A stretch of DNA of 64,000 bases. Source: an uncultured Ferrovibrio sp. Lineage in GTDB: Bacteria > Pseudomonadota > Alphaproteobacteria > Ferrovibrionales > Ferrovibrionaceae. The notes under the pieces are model-generated. The model worked only from the letters and a program-made list of their open reading frames with translations, searched no databases and was not told where the DNA came from. The number at the start of each line of letters is the position of its first letter. Within the stretch, counting starts at the first letter, position 1. A program made the position numbers and the translations under genes. The stretch covers positions 62,001 through 126,000 of the forward strand of contig NZ_CALGPC010000012.1 in assembly GCF_937960835.1 (NCBI RefSeq), given 5' to 3'. Positions 41,657 to 48,949 of this stretch are shown piece after piece.

Positions 41657-42892
41657 ATGGCTGCGCATTCCGTTTCGCCGCTGGCGCCCAAGAAGCTTCC
41701 GAAACTGCCGCCGATCGCCGGCGCCCGTCTTGCCACCGCCTTGAGCGGCATGCGCTACAAGGGCCGCGACGATCTGCTGATGGTTGAGTTTGCTGCCGGC
41801 ACCACGGTGGCGGGCGTCTTCACCCGATCCTCGATGCCGGGCGCGCCGGTGGATTGGTGCCGCAAGATCCTGCCGAACGGTAAGGCGCGGGCCCTGGTCG
41901 TCAATGCCGGCATTTCGAACGTGTTCACCGGCAAGGCCGGCCAGCGGGCAGTGAAGCTGACCGCGGACGGCGCGGCGAAGACGCTCGGCTGCAAGTCGGC
42001 GGAAGTCTATCTCGCCTCCACCGGCGTGATTGGCCAGATCCTGCCGGCCGAGAAGATCGTTGCCAAGATGCCGAAGATGAAGAAGGCACTGAGCGACGAT
42101 AACTGGCTGGCCGCCGCCAAGGCGATCATGACCACCGACACCTTCCCCAAGCTCGCCACCGCGCGCTGCAAGATCGACGGCAAGCCGGTGACGATCAATG
42201 GCTTTGCCAAGGGATCGGGGATGATCGCGCCGGACATGGCCACCATGCTGGCCTTCCTGGTGACCGATGCCAGGCTGCCGGCCGATACCTTGCAGGCCCT
42301 GCTGAAGGCGTCGAACAACCAGAGTTTCAATTGCCTGACCGTCGATGGCGATACCTCGACGTCGGACACGGTGCTGCTCTTCGCTACCGGACAGGCCGGC
42401 AACACGCCCTATACCAAGGCAACCGATAGGCGCCTGGCGGATTTCCGCCGCGCCCTCACCGAGGTCATGGCAGAACTGGCGCAGCTTATCGCCCGCGACG
42501 GCGAAGGCGCGCAGAAGCTGGTGACCATCGAAGTGACCGGCGCCAAGAACGATGCATCCGCCCGCGTCATCGCGCGCGCGATTGCCAATTCACCGCTGGT
42601 GAAGACCGCAATTGCCGGCGGCGATGCCAATTGGGGACGCATCATCATGGCGGTCGGCAAATCGGCTGAGCCCGCCAATCGCGACAAGCTGGTGATCAAG
42701 ATCGGCGGCAAGCCAGTGACCCGCAATGGCATGGTGCGGCCCGATCACGACGAGGCCTATGCGACCAAGCATTTCAAAGGCCGCGACGTGCAGATCAGCG
42801 TCGATGTGGGCGTGGCCAAGGGCACGGCCAAGGTTTGGACCTGCGACCTGACGCATGGATATATCGACATCAATGCCGACTACCGGAGCTGA
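41657..42892 (+). CDS. argJ: Glutamate N-acetyltransferase/amino-acid acetyltransferase
   Basis: This 411-residue enzyme moves an acetyl group from acetylornithine to glutamate in the cyclic arginine pathway. It also can make N-acetylglutamate from acetyl-CoA in bifunctional forms. It cleaves itself: the site precedes the Thr of KGSGMIAPDMATMLAF near residue 200, giving alpha and beta chains. GNTPYTKAT, TGAKNDASARVIARAIANSPLVKTA and GDANWGRII are all present. The 34-bp gap to the PpiC gene suggests co-transcription, and the next gene overlaps its end. Confidence 0.95.
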   Translation: MAAHSVSPLAPKKLPKLPPIAGARLATALSGMRYKGRDDLLMVEFAAGTTVAGVFTRSSMPGAPVDWCRKILPNGKARALVVNAGISNVFTGKAGQRAVKLTADGAAKTLGCKSAEVYLASTGVIGQILPAEKIVAKMPKMKKALSDDNWLAAAKAIMTTDTFPKLATARCKIDGKPVTINGFAKGSGMIAPDMATMLAFLVTDARLPADTLQALLKASNNQSFNCLTVDGDTSTSDTVLLFATGQAGNTPYTKATDRRLADFRRALTEVMAELAQLIARDGEGAQKLVTIEVTGAKNDASARVIARAIANSPLVKTAIAGGDANWGRIIMAVGKSAEPANRDKLVIKIGGKPVTRNGMVRPDHDEAYATKHFKGRDVQISVDVGVAKGTAKVWTCDLTHGYIDINADYRS

Positions 42893-43346
42893 TCCCATCA
42901 AGGACGACCTGTGCCCCGGTGATGCCGCGGCATTGCTGGCACCGAAGCCGGTCGTGCTGGTGGTGGCGGTTGCGTTGGTCGATGCCGATGGCCGGGTGCT
43001 GCTGACCCAGCGCCCGGAAGGCAAAGCCTTGGCCGGGATGTGGGAGTTTCCCGGCGGCAAGGTCGAACCCAACGAAACGCCGGAAGCTGCGCTGATCCGC
43101 GAGCTGCATGAAGAACTGCATCTCGACATCAGTGCTGCCTGCCTGGCGCCATTTGCCTTCGCCAGCCACGCCTATGAAAGCTTTCATCTGCTGATGCCGC
43201 TCTATGTCTGCCGCCGCTGGGCCGGCCAGCCGCAGCCGCGCGAAGGCCAAGCGATGAAATGGGTGCGGCCGATCAAGATGAACCAGCTTGAAATGCCGCC
43301 AGCCGATAAGCCGCTGGTGGCGATGCTGCGCGACCTGCTCGATTAG
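42873..43346 (+). CDS. mutT: MutT-type Nudix hydrolase (8-oxo-dGTP diphosphatase)
   Basis: This protein of about 157 residues hydrolyses oxidised dGTP, which prevents A:T to C:G mutation. The Nudix box is complete: GGKVEPNETPEAALIRELHEEL, with the Arg-Glu and Glu-Glu metal ligands. It opens with VVAVALVDADGRVLLTQRPEGK and GMWEFPGGK, both typical of MutT. Its start overlaps the argJ stop (ATG 42873; ATG 42855 is also possible), so it is translationally linked to argJ. It ends convergently with the VOC gene, with a 4-base overlap of the two stop regions. Confidence 0.92.
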   Translation: MPTTGADPIKDDLCPGDAAALLAPKPVVLVVAVALVDADGRVLLTQRPEGKALAGMWEFPGGKVEPNETPEAALIRELHEELHLDISAACLAPFAFASHAYESFHLLMPLYVCRRWAGQPQPREGQAMKWVRPIKMNQLEMPPADKPLVAMLRDLLD

Positions 43347-43777
43347 TTCAGGTCGCGTTCCAGCACTCCCTCCCTGAACTGAGCGGCGAATTCCGCGGAA
43401 GGCGGGATCGGCTTGATCACATCGATCAGAATGCCGTTCGGATCGGCGACGATGAAGTGGCGCTGGCCGAAAGCCTCATCGCGGAGATCCAAGCGGATAT
43501 TGAGGCCTGCATCCTTCGCCCGGCTGTATTCCGCGTCGACATCCTCGACCTCGAAATTGATCAGCACGCCCTGGGCCGGCTTGCGATATCCCTCCGGAAT
43601 CGTCTCGTGACGGCAATCCAGCACGGCGAGATGGGTGTTTGGATCCACCTTGCTGGTGAGATGGACATACCAGTCGCTCTCGAAGGCCGGGGCAAAGTTG
43701 AAATGCTGCTCATAGAAAGCCCGCGTGGCGGCCACGTCCTGGGTGCAGATGACCGGGTAATACTGGGTCAGTTTCAT
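43343..43777 (-). CDS. VOC superfamily (glyoxalase/bleomycin-resistance) protein
   Basis: This 144-residue protein has two beta-alpha-beta-beta-beta modules of the vicinal-oxygen-chelate fold. Blocks are LTQYYPVICTQDVAATRAFYEQHFNF at the start and ARHFIVADPNGILIDVI near the end. Members bind metal and act as isomerases, dioxygenases or drug-binding proteins; this one lacks a specific hallmark. It is divergent from a TetR gene that has a strong operator in the shared 101-bp gap, so it is the likely target of that regulator. Confidence 0.86.
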   Translation of the reverse strand: MKLTQYYPVICTQDVAATRAFYEQHFNFAPAFESDWYVHLTSKVDPNTHLAVLDCRHETIPEGYRKPAQGVLINFEVEDVDAEYSRAKDAGLNIRLDLRDEAFGQRHFIVADPNGILIDVIKPIPPSAEFAAQFREGVLERDLN

Positions 43778-43861
43778 CGCGGGCCTCCTTTCGGCATCAT
43801 CCGGCCCTGATCAGGCAGTTCGGCGATTCGGGCTTGCCGGGCCGGGCTTGGCGTTATACAA

Positions 43862-43878
43862 ACATACAGGCTGTATGT
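43862..43878 (+). promoter_or_regulatory. AcrR-like operator of the divergent VOC and TetR genes
   Basis: ACATACAG-G-CTGTATGT is a perfect 8-1-8 inverted repeat ending one base before the TetR ATG at 43,879. It resembles the AcrR operator TACATACATT...AATGTATGTA. The ribosome binding site of the TetR gene (AGG) falls inside it, so bound repressor should block its own expression. Confidence 0.75.
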
Positions 43879-44490
43879 ATGCAAGAGAAAAGGCGACAGA
43901 GCAAAGCCGAGAAGCATGCAATCACCCGCGCCGCCCTGCTGGCGACAGCGCGGCGGCTTTTTGCGGCCAAAGGCTATGCGGAGACGGGGACCGAGGAGGT
44001 CGTGGCCGAGGCCGGGGTGACCCGCGGCGCCCTCTACTATCACTTCACCGACAAGCGCGCCTTGTTCGAAGCGGTGGTGGAAAGCGTGGCGCAGGAAGTG
44101 CTGAACGCCATCGAGGCCGCCGCCGGCCAAGCGAAGACCCCGGCAGAGGCCTTGATAAAAGGCACCACTGCCTTCCTCGATGCCTGCCTGGAACCGGCGG
44201 CGCGGCAGATATTCCTCATTGACGCGCCTTCTGTGCTGGGCTGGAAACGGTGGCGCGAGATCGATGCGCGCTATGGCGGCGGCTCGCTGCGGATGGGCAT
44301 CGAAGCTGCATTGGAAGCCTTGCCGAAAGCGCAGCGTCTCTCGGCCGATGCGCTGACCTACCTGCTGACCGGCGCGATGAATGAAGCCGCACTCTGGCTC
44401 GCCGAGGCGGAGAATGAAGCTGCGGCACGCAAGGCGGCGGATGCGGCGCTGAAACGGATTCTCGAACTGCTTTTTGATCCTGAGCGCTGA
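43879..44490 (+). CDS. TetR/AcrR family regulator (AcrR/TtgR-like)
   Basis: This 203-residue regulator has an AcrR-like N-terminus: ITRAALLATARRLFAAKGYAETGTEEVV, then AEAGVTRGALYYHFTDKRALFEAVV. The C-terminal domain (from residue 70) binds the ligand in relatives, often a drug or hydrophobic compound. Its start codon abuts a perfect operator, so it likely represses itself and the divergent VOC gene. The frame is open upstream to 43,834, but ATG 43879 starts the family homology. Confidence 0.92.
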   Translation: MQEKRRQSKAEKHAITRAALLATARRLFAAKGYAETGTEEVVAEAGVTRGALYYHFTDKRALFEAVVESVAQEVLNAIEAAAGQAKTPAEALIKGTTAFLDACLEPAARQIFLIDAPSVLGWKRWREIDARYGGGSLRMGIEAALEALPKAQRLSADALTYLLTGAMNEAALWLAEAENEAAARKAADAALKRILELLFDPER

Positions 44491-44502
44491 TTATAGCGCA
44501 CC

Positions 44503-45393
44503 CTACGGCTTCGGCTTGTCACCCAGCCGGTATTCCTGCGTATCCAAAGCGGCCGCCAGGCGCTGCGCAGCCTGACCGGGGCGCAGGGGCTTCTGCTGAC
44601 TTTCGTGCGGGTGCCAGCCTGTCAGGGTGACGATCTCGAAGGTTGCCGGGATGCGGCCATCGGGCCCGGCAAAGCGCTGCTGATAGATCTCCGCCATACG
44701 GAACAGCGTGGCGCGGCGGGTGAAAGACTTGCGGCGATCGCGGGTGGCATTGGTCTCTCCCATGCCGCGCAGATCGCGCATCAGGCGGAAGGCATCGCCA
44801 TAGGTGACCGTGATGCGCTCGCTATCGGCCACCGGCAGAGCAAAACCGGCCCGCTGCAGCAGCGCGGCGCCATCCAGGGTTTCAGCCATTGGCGAGACCC
44901 GCGGGCTGGCACCACCTTCCAGCTCTGCCTCGGCCGCCAGCCAGGACTGCCGCAACTCGGTCAGCGTGGAACCGCCCAGCATCGCGCCCAAAAAAAGCCC
45001 GTCAGGCTTCAGGCTTTGACGGATCTGGACCAGCGCCCCGGGCAAATCGTTGATCCAGTGCAGATTGAGCAGCGCGATCACCAGGTCGAAACGGCCAGCC
45101 CCGAAAGGCAGGAATTCCTCGTCGCCAATCACATGCAGCCCTGGCCCGGCGGTGCTGTCGAGCGACACCAGCGTTTCGATCTGGCCGCGGCCATTCAGCC
45201 GCCGCATCAGCCAGGCCGCATCGCAGCCTTGCACCAAAGCGGTCGGAAAACTGCGGCGGATGTCGTCCAGACGGTCGAGCAGTCGGTCTGCGACCGCGTC
45301 TCGCAAAAAGTCGTAGTCGTGCGCATGGAGCGCTGCACGCTGCCGCTGCCGGCGCTTGGCGGCGCGGTCAAAAACCAGCATCGTCTCTGTCAT
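44503..45393 (-). CDS. SAM-dependent methyltransferase, NDUFAF5/BioC-like
   Basis: This 296-residue protein matches the alphaproteobacterial NDUFAF5-like methyltransferases: MLVFDRAAKRRQRQRAALH at the N-terminus, DDIRRSFPTALVQGCDAAWLM, EEFLPFGAGRFDLVIALLNLHWIND near residue 100, and SLKPDGLFLGAMLGGSTL. The usual glycine-rich motif I reads LVQGCDAAWL, which is degenerate. NDUFAF5 hydroxylates an arginine of a complex I subunit without obvious methyl transfer, so the same may hold here. It ends near the TetR gene (convergent) and is followed upstream by the sugar cluster. Confidence 0.82.
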   Translation of the reverse strand: MTETMLVFDRAAKRRQRQRAALHAHDYDFLRDAVADRLLDRLDDIRRSFPTALVQGCDAAWLMRRLNGRGQIETLVSLDSTAGPGLHVIGDEEFLPFGAGRFDLVIALLNLHWINDLPGALVQIRQSLKPDGLFLGAMLGGSTLTELRQSWLAAEAELEGGASPRVSPMAETLDGAALLQRAGFALPVADSERITVTYGDAFRLMRDLRGMGETNATRDRRKSFTRRATLFRMAEIYQQRFAGPDGRIPATFEIVTLTGWHPHESQQKPLRPGQAAQRLAAALDTQEYRLGDKPKP

Positions 45394-45442
45394 GCACCTA
45401 TTCTCGCATGACAGCGCTCCGGTTTCTATGCGCGCGCCAGTC

Positions 45443-46102
45443 TTATGCGGGGGCTGGTTCGCAACAGAGTGCGGGCACGGCGCTGCGGCAGCCCGATACC
45501 AGGCTGCGCGCCCTCTCCTCCACTTCGGCCGGGGTCATGCCGGGCTTGTAGAGGTAGGAGCCGATGCCAAATCCGGCGGCGCCGGCGGCATACCATTCCG
45601 CCATCGTCTCCGGCCGGATGCCACCGACCGGCAAGACCGGAATATGTTCGGGCAGCACAGCCTTCAGGCTGCGCAATATGGCGGGGGTGAAGGCCTCGGC
45701 GGGAAACAGCTTCAATGCGTCTGCGCCAGCACCAATCATGGCAAACGCCTCTGTCGGCGTGGCGAAGCCCGGCACGGCGACCATGTCGAGGATCTTGGCC
45801 TTATGCACGATACCGGTATCGGCATGGGGCGAGACGATCATCCGGCCGCCTGCGATCGCCACCTGCTTGACCATGATCGGATCGACCACGGTGCCGGCGC
45901 CAATCAGCGCGGTATCGCCGAACCGTTTGGCCAGGGCAGCGATGCTTTCCAGAGGACGCGGCGAGTTCAGCGGCACTTCCATGACGCGGAAACCGGCGGC
46001 ATAGAGGGCTTCGCCAACCGCGACCGCCTCTTCCGGCTTGATGCCGCGCAGGATCGCGATCATCGGACAATTCTTCAGCCATGGCGACATATCCTTCATC
46101 AT
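45443..46102 (-). CDS. dgoA: 2-dehydro-3-deoxy-6-phosphogalactonate aldolase (KDPGal aldolase)
   Basis: This 219-residue aldolase splits KDPGal to pyruvate and glyceraldehyde-3-phosphate. It has the KDPG/KDPGal fold: CPMIAILRGIKPEEAV with the Arg, MEVPLNSPRP (the KDPGal-type reading of the acid motif), GAGTVV, and the Schiff-base Lys in ADALKLFPAE near residue 126, then PVLPVGGI. It overlaps the kinase gene by four bases (ATGA at 46,099-46,102), so the two are translationally coupled. Together they form the end of the sugar-acid pathway. Confidence 0.92.
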   Translation of the reverse strand: MMKDMSPWLKNCPMIAILRGIKPEEAVAVGEALYAAGFRVMEVPLNSPRPLESIAALAKRFGDTALIGAGTVVDPIMVKQVAIAGGRMIVSPHADTGIVHKAKILDMVAVPGFATPTEAFAMIGAGADALKLFPAEAFTPAILRSLKAVLPEHIPVLPVGGIRPETMAEWYAAGAAGFGIGSYLYKPGMTPAEVEERARSLVSGCRSAVPALCCEPAPA

Positions 46103-46986
46103 GGACGTCCTCCTGCCAGCAGTCGGCCGAGGCGATGAAGTCCGCGTGCGGCGGCATGTTCCGGTGCGATCTTTGCCGTGATCCCAAGGCAGTCGAAGGC
46201 AATCCGATACCGCTCCGCCAGATCAGGCGCCCCGACAATAAAAACGCTGCCGGTCCATTTTGTGCCACGAAGCTCGTGGCCGATGACGATACCTGAGAAA
46301 TAGTCCGGCGCAGCATCAGGGGCAAGCTCGTCGAACAGCCGCCGCGTGCGAATGCCGAACAGATGATGCAGCAAACCGCCAGCTTGACCGGAGCGCCCAA
46401 CACCAGCACGGAAGGCTTCGGCATCGAAGGCGACGGGCCGAGACGGCAGCATGGCCGCAAGCAGGCCTTCGCGCCGCATCAAGGCAAAAACTTCGCCCGT
46501 CATTGCAGTCGTGAAGCTACGGATGCTCCCCTCCTCGACCGTCACATGCTTACTATGCGTGCCTGGCAGGCAATGCATGCCGGTTTCCGCCGCTTCGATG
46601 ACGCCAAAGATTTGAATTTCCTCGCCGCGCATGACGTCGGGCAGGCCATCGGCGGTGCGGCAGGCAAGGCCGGGTACGATTAAGGCGTTGCGCCCGGCGC
46701 TGATCTCCACGGGCAGCAGTTTCGCGGGGATGTCTTCCAGCCGTGCTGGACAATCGACATAGCCGGCTTCGCGCCAGCCTTGGCGGCTGCCTACCATGCC
46801 GGACAGCAGGATCGTCTCATTGCCTTGATCAAGCCACGCGCCGATTTCCTGTTGCAGGACGGCTGCATAATCATCGGGGCGCAGGGTGGTGATGCCGCGC
46901 GGCGCCTGACGTATCTCCAGGATATCGCCATCGTCGTCGAACAGATAGGCGCGAAAGCCGCTGCTGCCCCAGTCGATGCCGATCAT
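46099..46986 (-). CDS. dgoK: 2-dehydro-3-deoxygalactonokinase
   Basis: This 295-residue kinase of the DgoK family phosphorylates 2-keto-3-deoxygalactonate for the aldolase downstream. It opens with IGIDWGSSGFRAYLFDDDGDIL, the ASKHA phosphate-1 motif of the family, and has ILLSGMVGSRQGWREAGYVDCPARL and LPGTHSKHVTVEEG near 145, both typical. The C-terminus ends in IAPEHAAARGLHRL. It lies 19 bp after the ABC ATPase gene on the same strand and is coupled to dgoA. Confidence 0.92.
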   Translation of the reverse strand: MIGIDWGSSGFRAYLFDDDGDILEIRQAPRGITTLRPDDYAAVLQQEIGAWLDQGNETILLSGMVGSRQGWREAGYVDCPARLEDIPAKLLPVEISAGRNALIVPGLACRTADGLPDVMRGEEIQIFGVIEAAETGMHCLPGTHSKHVTVEEGSIRSFTTAMTGEVFALMRREGLLAAMLPSRPVAFDAEAFRAGVGRSGQAGGLLHHLFGIRTRRLFDELAPDAAPDYFSGIVIGHELRGTKWTGSVFIVGAPDLAERYRIAFDCLGITAKIAPEHAAARGLHRLGRLLAGGRP

Positions 46987-47005
46987 GGCTCAGGCGCCGC
47001 AGCGG

Positions 47006-48079
47006 CTACGCCACCAAACGCTGCCCGGTTTCCGCGTCGAACAGATGGACACGATCAAGCTGCGGCAACAGATGCAGCATGCTGCCGGGCGTAAAGCCCT
47101 GGCGTTCGGAAAAGACACCGCAAATCTGCGCACCCGAAAGTTCGGCATAGACGAAGGTGTTGGCGCCGGTCGGCTCGACGACTTCAACCTTGACCGGAAG
47201 GCCGCTGCCATTCGACGGCGTCAGATGCTCTGGCCGGATGCCGTAAACCACCTCCTGACCGTCCCGTCCCGCGGTTACTTCGCCCAGTGGCAGATCGATG
47301 CCAGCCTCCGTTGCCACCCAGTTCCGATTGCCGCTGCGGCGCAGCACGCCGCGGATCAGATTGATCGCCGGCGAGCCGATGAACCCGGCCACGAAAAGAT
47401 TGGCCGGATTGTCATAGAGTTCGAGCGGCGTGCCGATCTGTTCGACGATGCCGTCATGCATGACGACGATGCGATCCGCCATGGTCATCGCCTCGATCTG
47501 ATCGTGGGTCACGTAGATCGAGGTGGTCTTGAGTTGCTGATGCAGCGCCTTGATCTCGGTCCGCATCTGGACGCGCAGCTTGGCATCCAGGTTACTGAGC
47601 GGCTCGTCGAACAGGAAGACCTGCGGGTTGCGCACTATGGCACGCCCCATGGCGACGCGCTGGCGCTGACCGCCCGAAAGCTGTTTGGGATAGCGGTCCA
47701 GGAGCGGTGTCAGACCCAGAATCTGAGCGGCCTTCTGTACCCGCTCGTTGATCACCGCCTGCTCGGCTTTCCGAAGCTTCAGCGAGAAGCCCATATTCTC
47801 GCGGACCGTCATATGCGGATACAGTGCGTAATTCTGAAACACCATGGCAATGTCGCGATCCTTGGGCGGGATCTCATTCACCACGGTGTCGCCAATCCGG
47901 ATCGTGCCGGCGGAGATCGCCTCCAGTCCGGCGATCATCCGCAGCAGGGTTGATTTACCGCAGCCCGACGGCCCCACCAGCACGACGAACTCGCCATCTG
48001 GAATCGCAATGTCGATGCCATGGATCACTTCAAGAGCGCCGTATGTCTTGCGCACTGCCTCCACGCTCACACTTGCCAT
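47006..48079 (-). CDS. Sugar ABC transporter ATP-binding protein (UgpC/MalK type)
   Basis: This 357-residue ATPase of a CUT1-type sugar importer has Walker A GPSGCGKST near residue 37, Q-loop AMVFQNYALYPHMTV, signature LSGGQRQRVAMGRA, Walker B VFLFDEPLSNLD, and a C-terminal OB/TOBE regulatory domain. It is intact. Its partner permease and binding protein, which should lie just upstream, are broken (see 48,108-48,740). It may therefore energise another CUT1 importer elsewhere in the genome, as the ATPase MsmK does in streptococci. Confidence 0.93.
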   Translation of the reverse strand: MASVSVEAVRKTYGALEVIHGIDIAIPDGEFVVLVGPSGCGKSTLLRMIAGLEAISAGTIRIGDTVVNEIPPKDRDIAMVFQNYALYPHMTVRENMGFSLKLRKAEQAVINERVQKAAQILGLTPLLDRYPKQLSGGQRQRVAMGRAIVRNPQVFLFDEPLSNLDAKLRVQMRTEIKALHQQLKTTSIYVTHDQIEAMTMADRIVVMHDGIVEQIGTPLELYDNPANLFVAGFIGSPAINLIRGVLRRSGNRNWVATEAGIDLPLGEVTAGRDGQEVVYGIRPEHLTPSNGSGLPVKVEVVEPTGANTFVYAELSGAQICGVFSERQGFTPGSMLHLLPQLDRVHLFDAETGQRLVA

Positions 48080-48107
48080 ACCCTACTCCCTGTCTTGTTT
48101 TTTATAA

Positions 48108-48498
48108 TTAGGACCTCACTGCCCCGCCATGGGCCCGGACCATGCATCTTTTGAAGATGTAGTATACCGCCGCCGGGGGCAAAGCATAGATAGCCCCCGT
48201 CGCCATGAGGACATTGAACGGCGTGTCGTCCGTGGTCAGGAAGAGCCTCAGCGCCGCCGCCGGCGTGATCTCGCGATCTGCGGAAAGCAGCAGGGCATAA
48301 GCTCCGATTGCCATCAGCGCCGGCATCATCAGCGGCAAATGGATCAGGCGAATAATCCGGAACGAATTGGCGCCATCGATCTTCGCGGCTCCGCTCCAGT
48401 TCATAAGGGAATTTGTGAGCATACCGCTTCATCCCCCAGATCACATAGGGTGAAGCAAAGGTGGTCATGGTCAGGATCAGCGGCCATTGCGAGTTCAA
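48108..48498 (-). pseudogene. Remnant of a MalG-type sugar ABC permease
   Basis: Two frames together give the end of a CUT1 permease: TFASPYVIWGMKRY and PYELE (first frame, to about 48,394), then AAKIDGANSFRIIRLIHLPL, MMPALMAIGAYALLLS and FNVLMATGAIYALPPA (second frame). The conserved EAA loop is split by one extra base in 48,390-48,393. The N-terminal helices are missing. A segment that usually reads LLLSWNEYLYAFLLLSAD is shortened to LLLSAD, as after recombination between the two LLLS copies. It runs directly out of the binding-protein remnant. Confidence 0.85.
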
Positions 48499-48740
48499 CC
48501 GGCATCCGGCTCGAGCAGATAGGCCGCGCCAGGCAGCAGGTTGCCCTTCAGCGGTTCGGCGATGTAGCGGGTGTCCTCAAGCTTGCCTTCACTGGCCCAT
48601 TGACCAGCGGCGCGAAAATCGATGCCTCCGGCCAGGGAAAAGCCTTTGTTGCACCAGACCATGCGCTCCTCCTGAGCAAAGGCCTGCGGCATGATCGCCC
48701 GCATTGCGCCCGCCGATGCCATTCCCAATGCTTTATGCAT
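48495..48740 (-). pseudogene. Remnant of a sugar ABC solute-binding protein
   Basis: This 81-residue frame keeps a good ribosome binding site (GGGAGG) and a signal-like start, SAGAMRAIMPQAFAQEERMVW, followed by CNKGF, as in sugar-binding proteins (usual form VWWNKGF). It then jumps to a mid-protein piece, AAGQWASEGKLEDTRYIAEP then LKGNLLPGA, which in intact relatives lies further on. Between these lie lost residues, so an internal deletion is likely. It ends where the permease remnant begins; the C-terminal two-thirds and a first permease are absent. Confidence 0.75.
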
Positions 48741-48809
48741 CCTAGTCCTCCCTGCCGGACCGCTATGGTTTTCGCGTTATGACTGCGCCGCCAGCTCCCC
48801 GTGTAACAT

Positions 48810-48821
48810 CTTATATATCAG
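48810..48821 (-). promoter_or_regulatory. GntR operator copy 1, before the ABC remnant and dgoKA unit
   Basis: The site reads CTTATATATCAG, within ATCTTATATATCAGTTT on the plus strand. It differs by one base from the perfect copy at 56,900. It lies 70 bp upstream of the binding-protein remnant start and heads the unit that ends with dgoA. Confidence 0.65.
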
Positions 48822-48893
48822 TTTAGCCATCGGTCAGGGATGTTGCCAAGCCATAATTGGCGGTTTTGCCGCTGCTGCAGGTGACTGTGTGAA

Positions 48894-48916
48894 GGCGGCG
48901 CGATAATCGCGCCGCC
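48894..48916 (-). terminator. Strong palindrome after the dehydratase gene, possible terminator
   Basis: GGCGGCGCGAT-A-ATCGCGCCGCC is an 11-1-11 perfect inverted repeat, 34 bp after the dehydratase stop. On the minus strand it is followed by TTCACAC only, so it is a hairpin without a good T run and the call is weak. Confidence 0.45.
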
Positions 48917-48949
48917 CATCTGTCAGCGTTGCGTGACGACTGTTGTACG

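Noticed and set aside
48108..48740. A short functional membrane protein in place of the ABC remnant
   Set aside because: Both frames show clear but broken sugar-importer sequence, so it is better read as decay than as a new gene.
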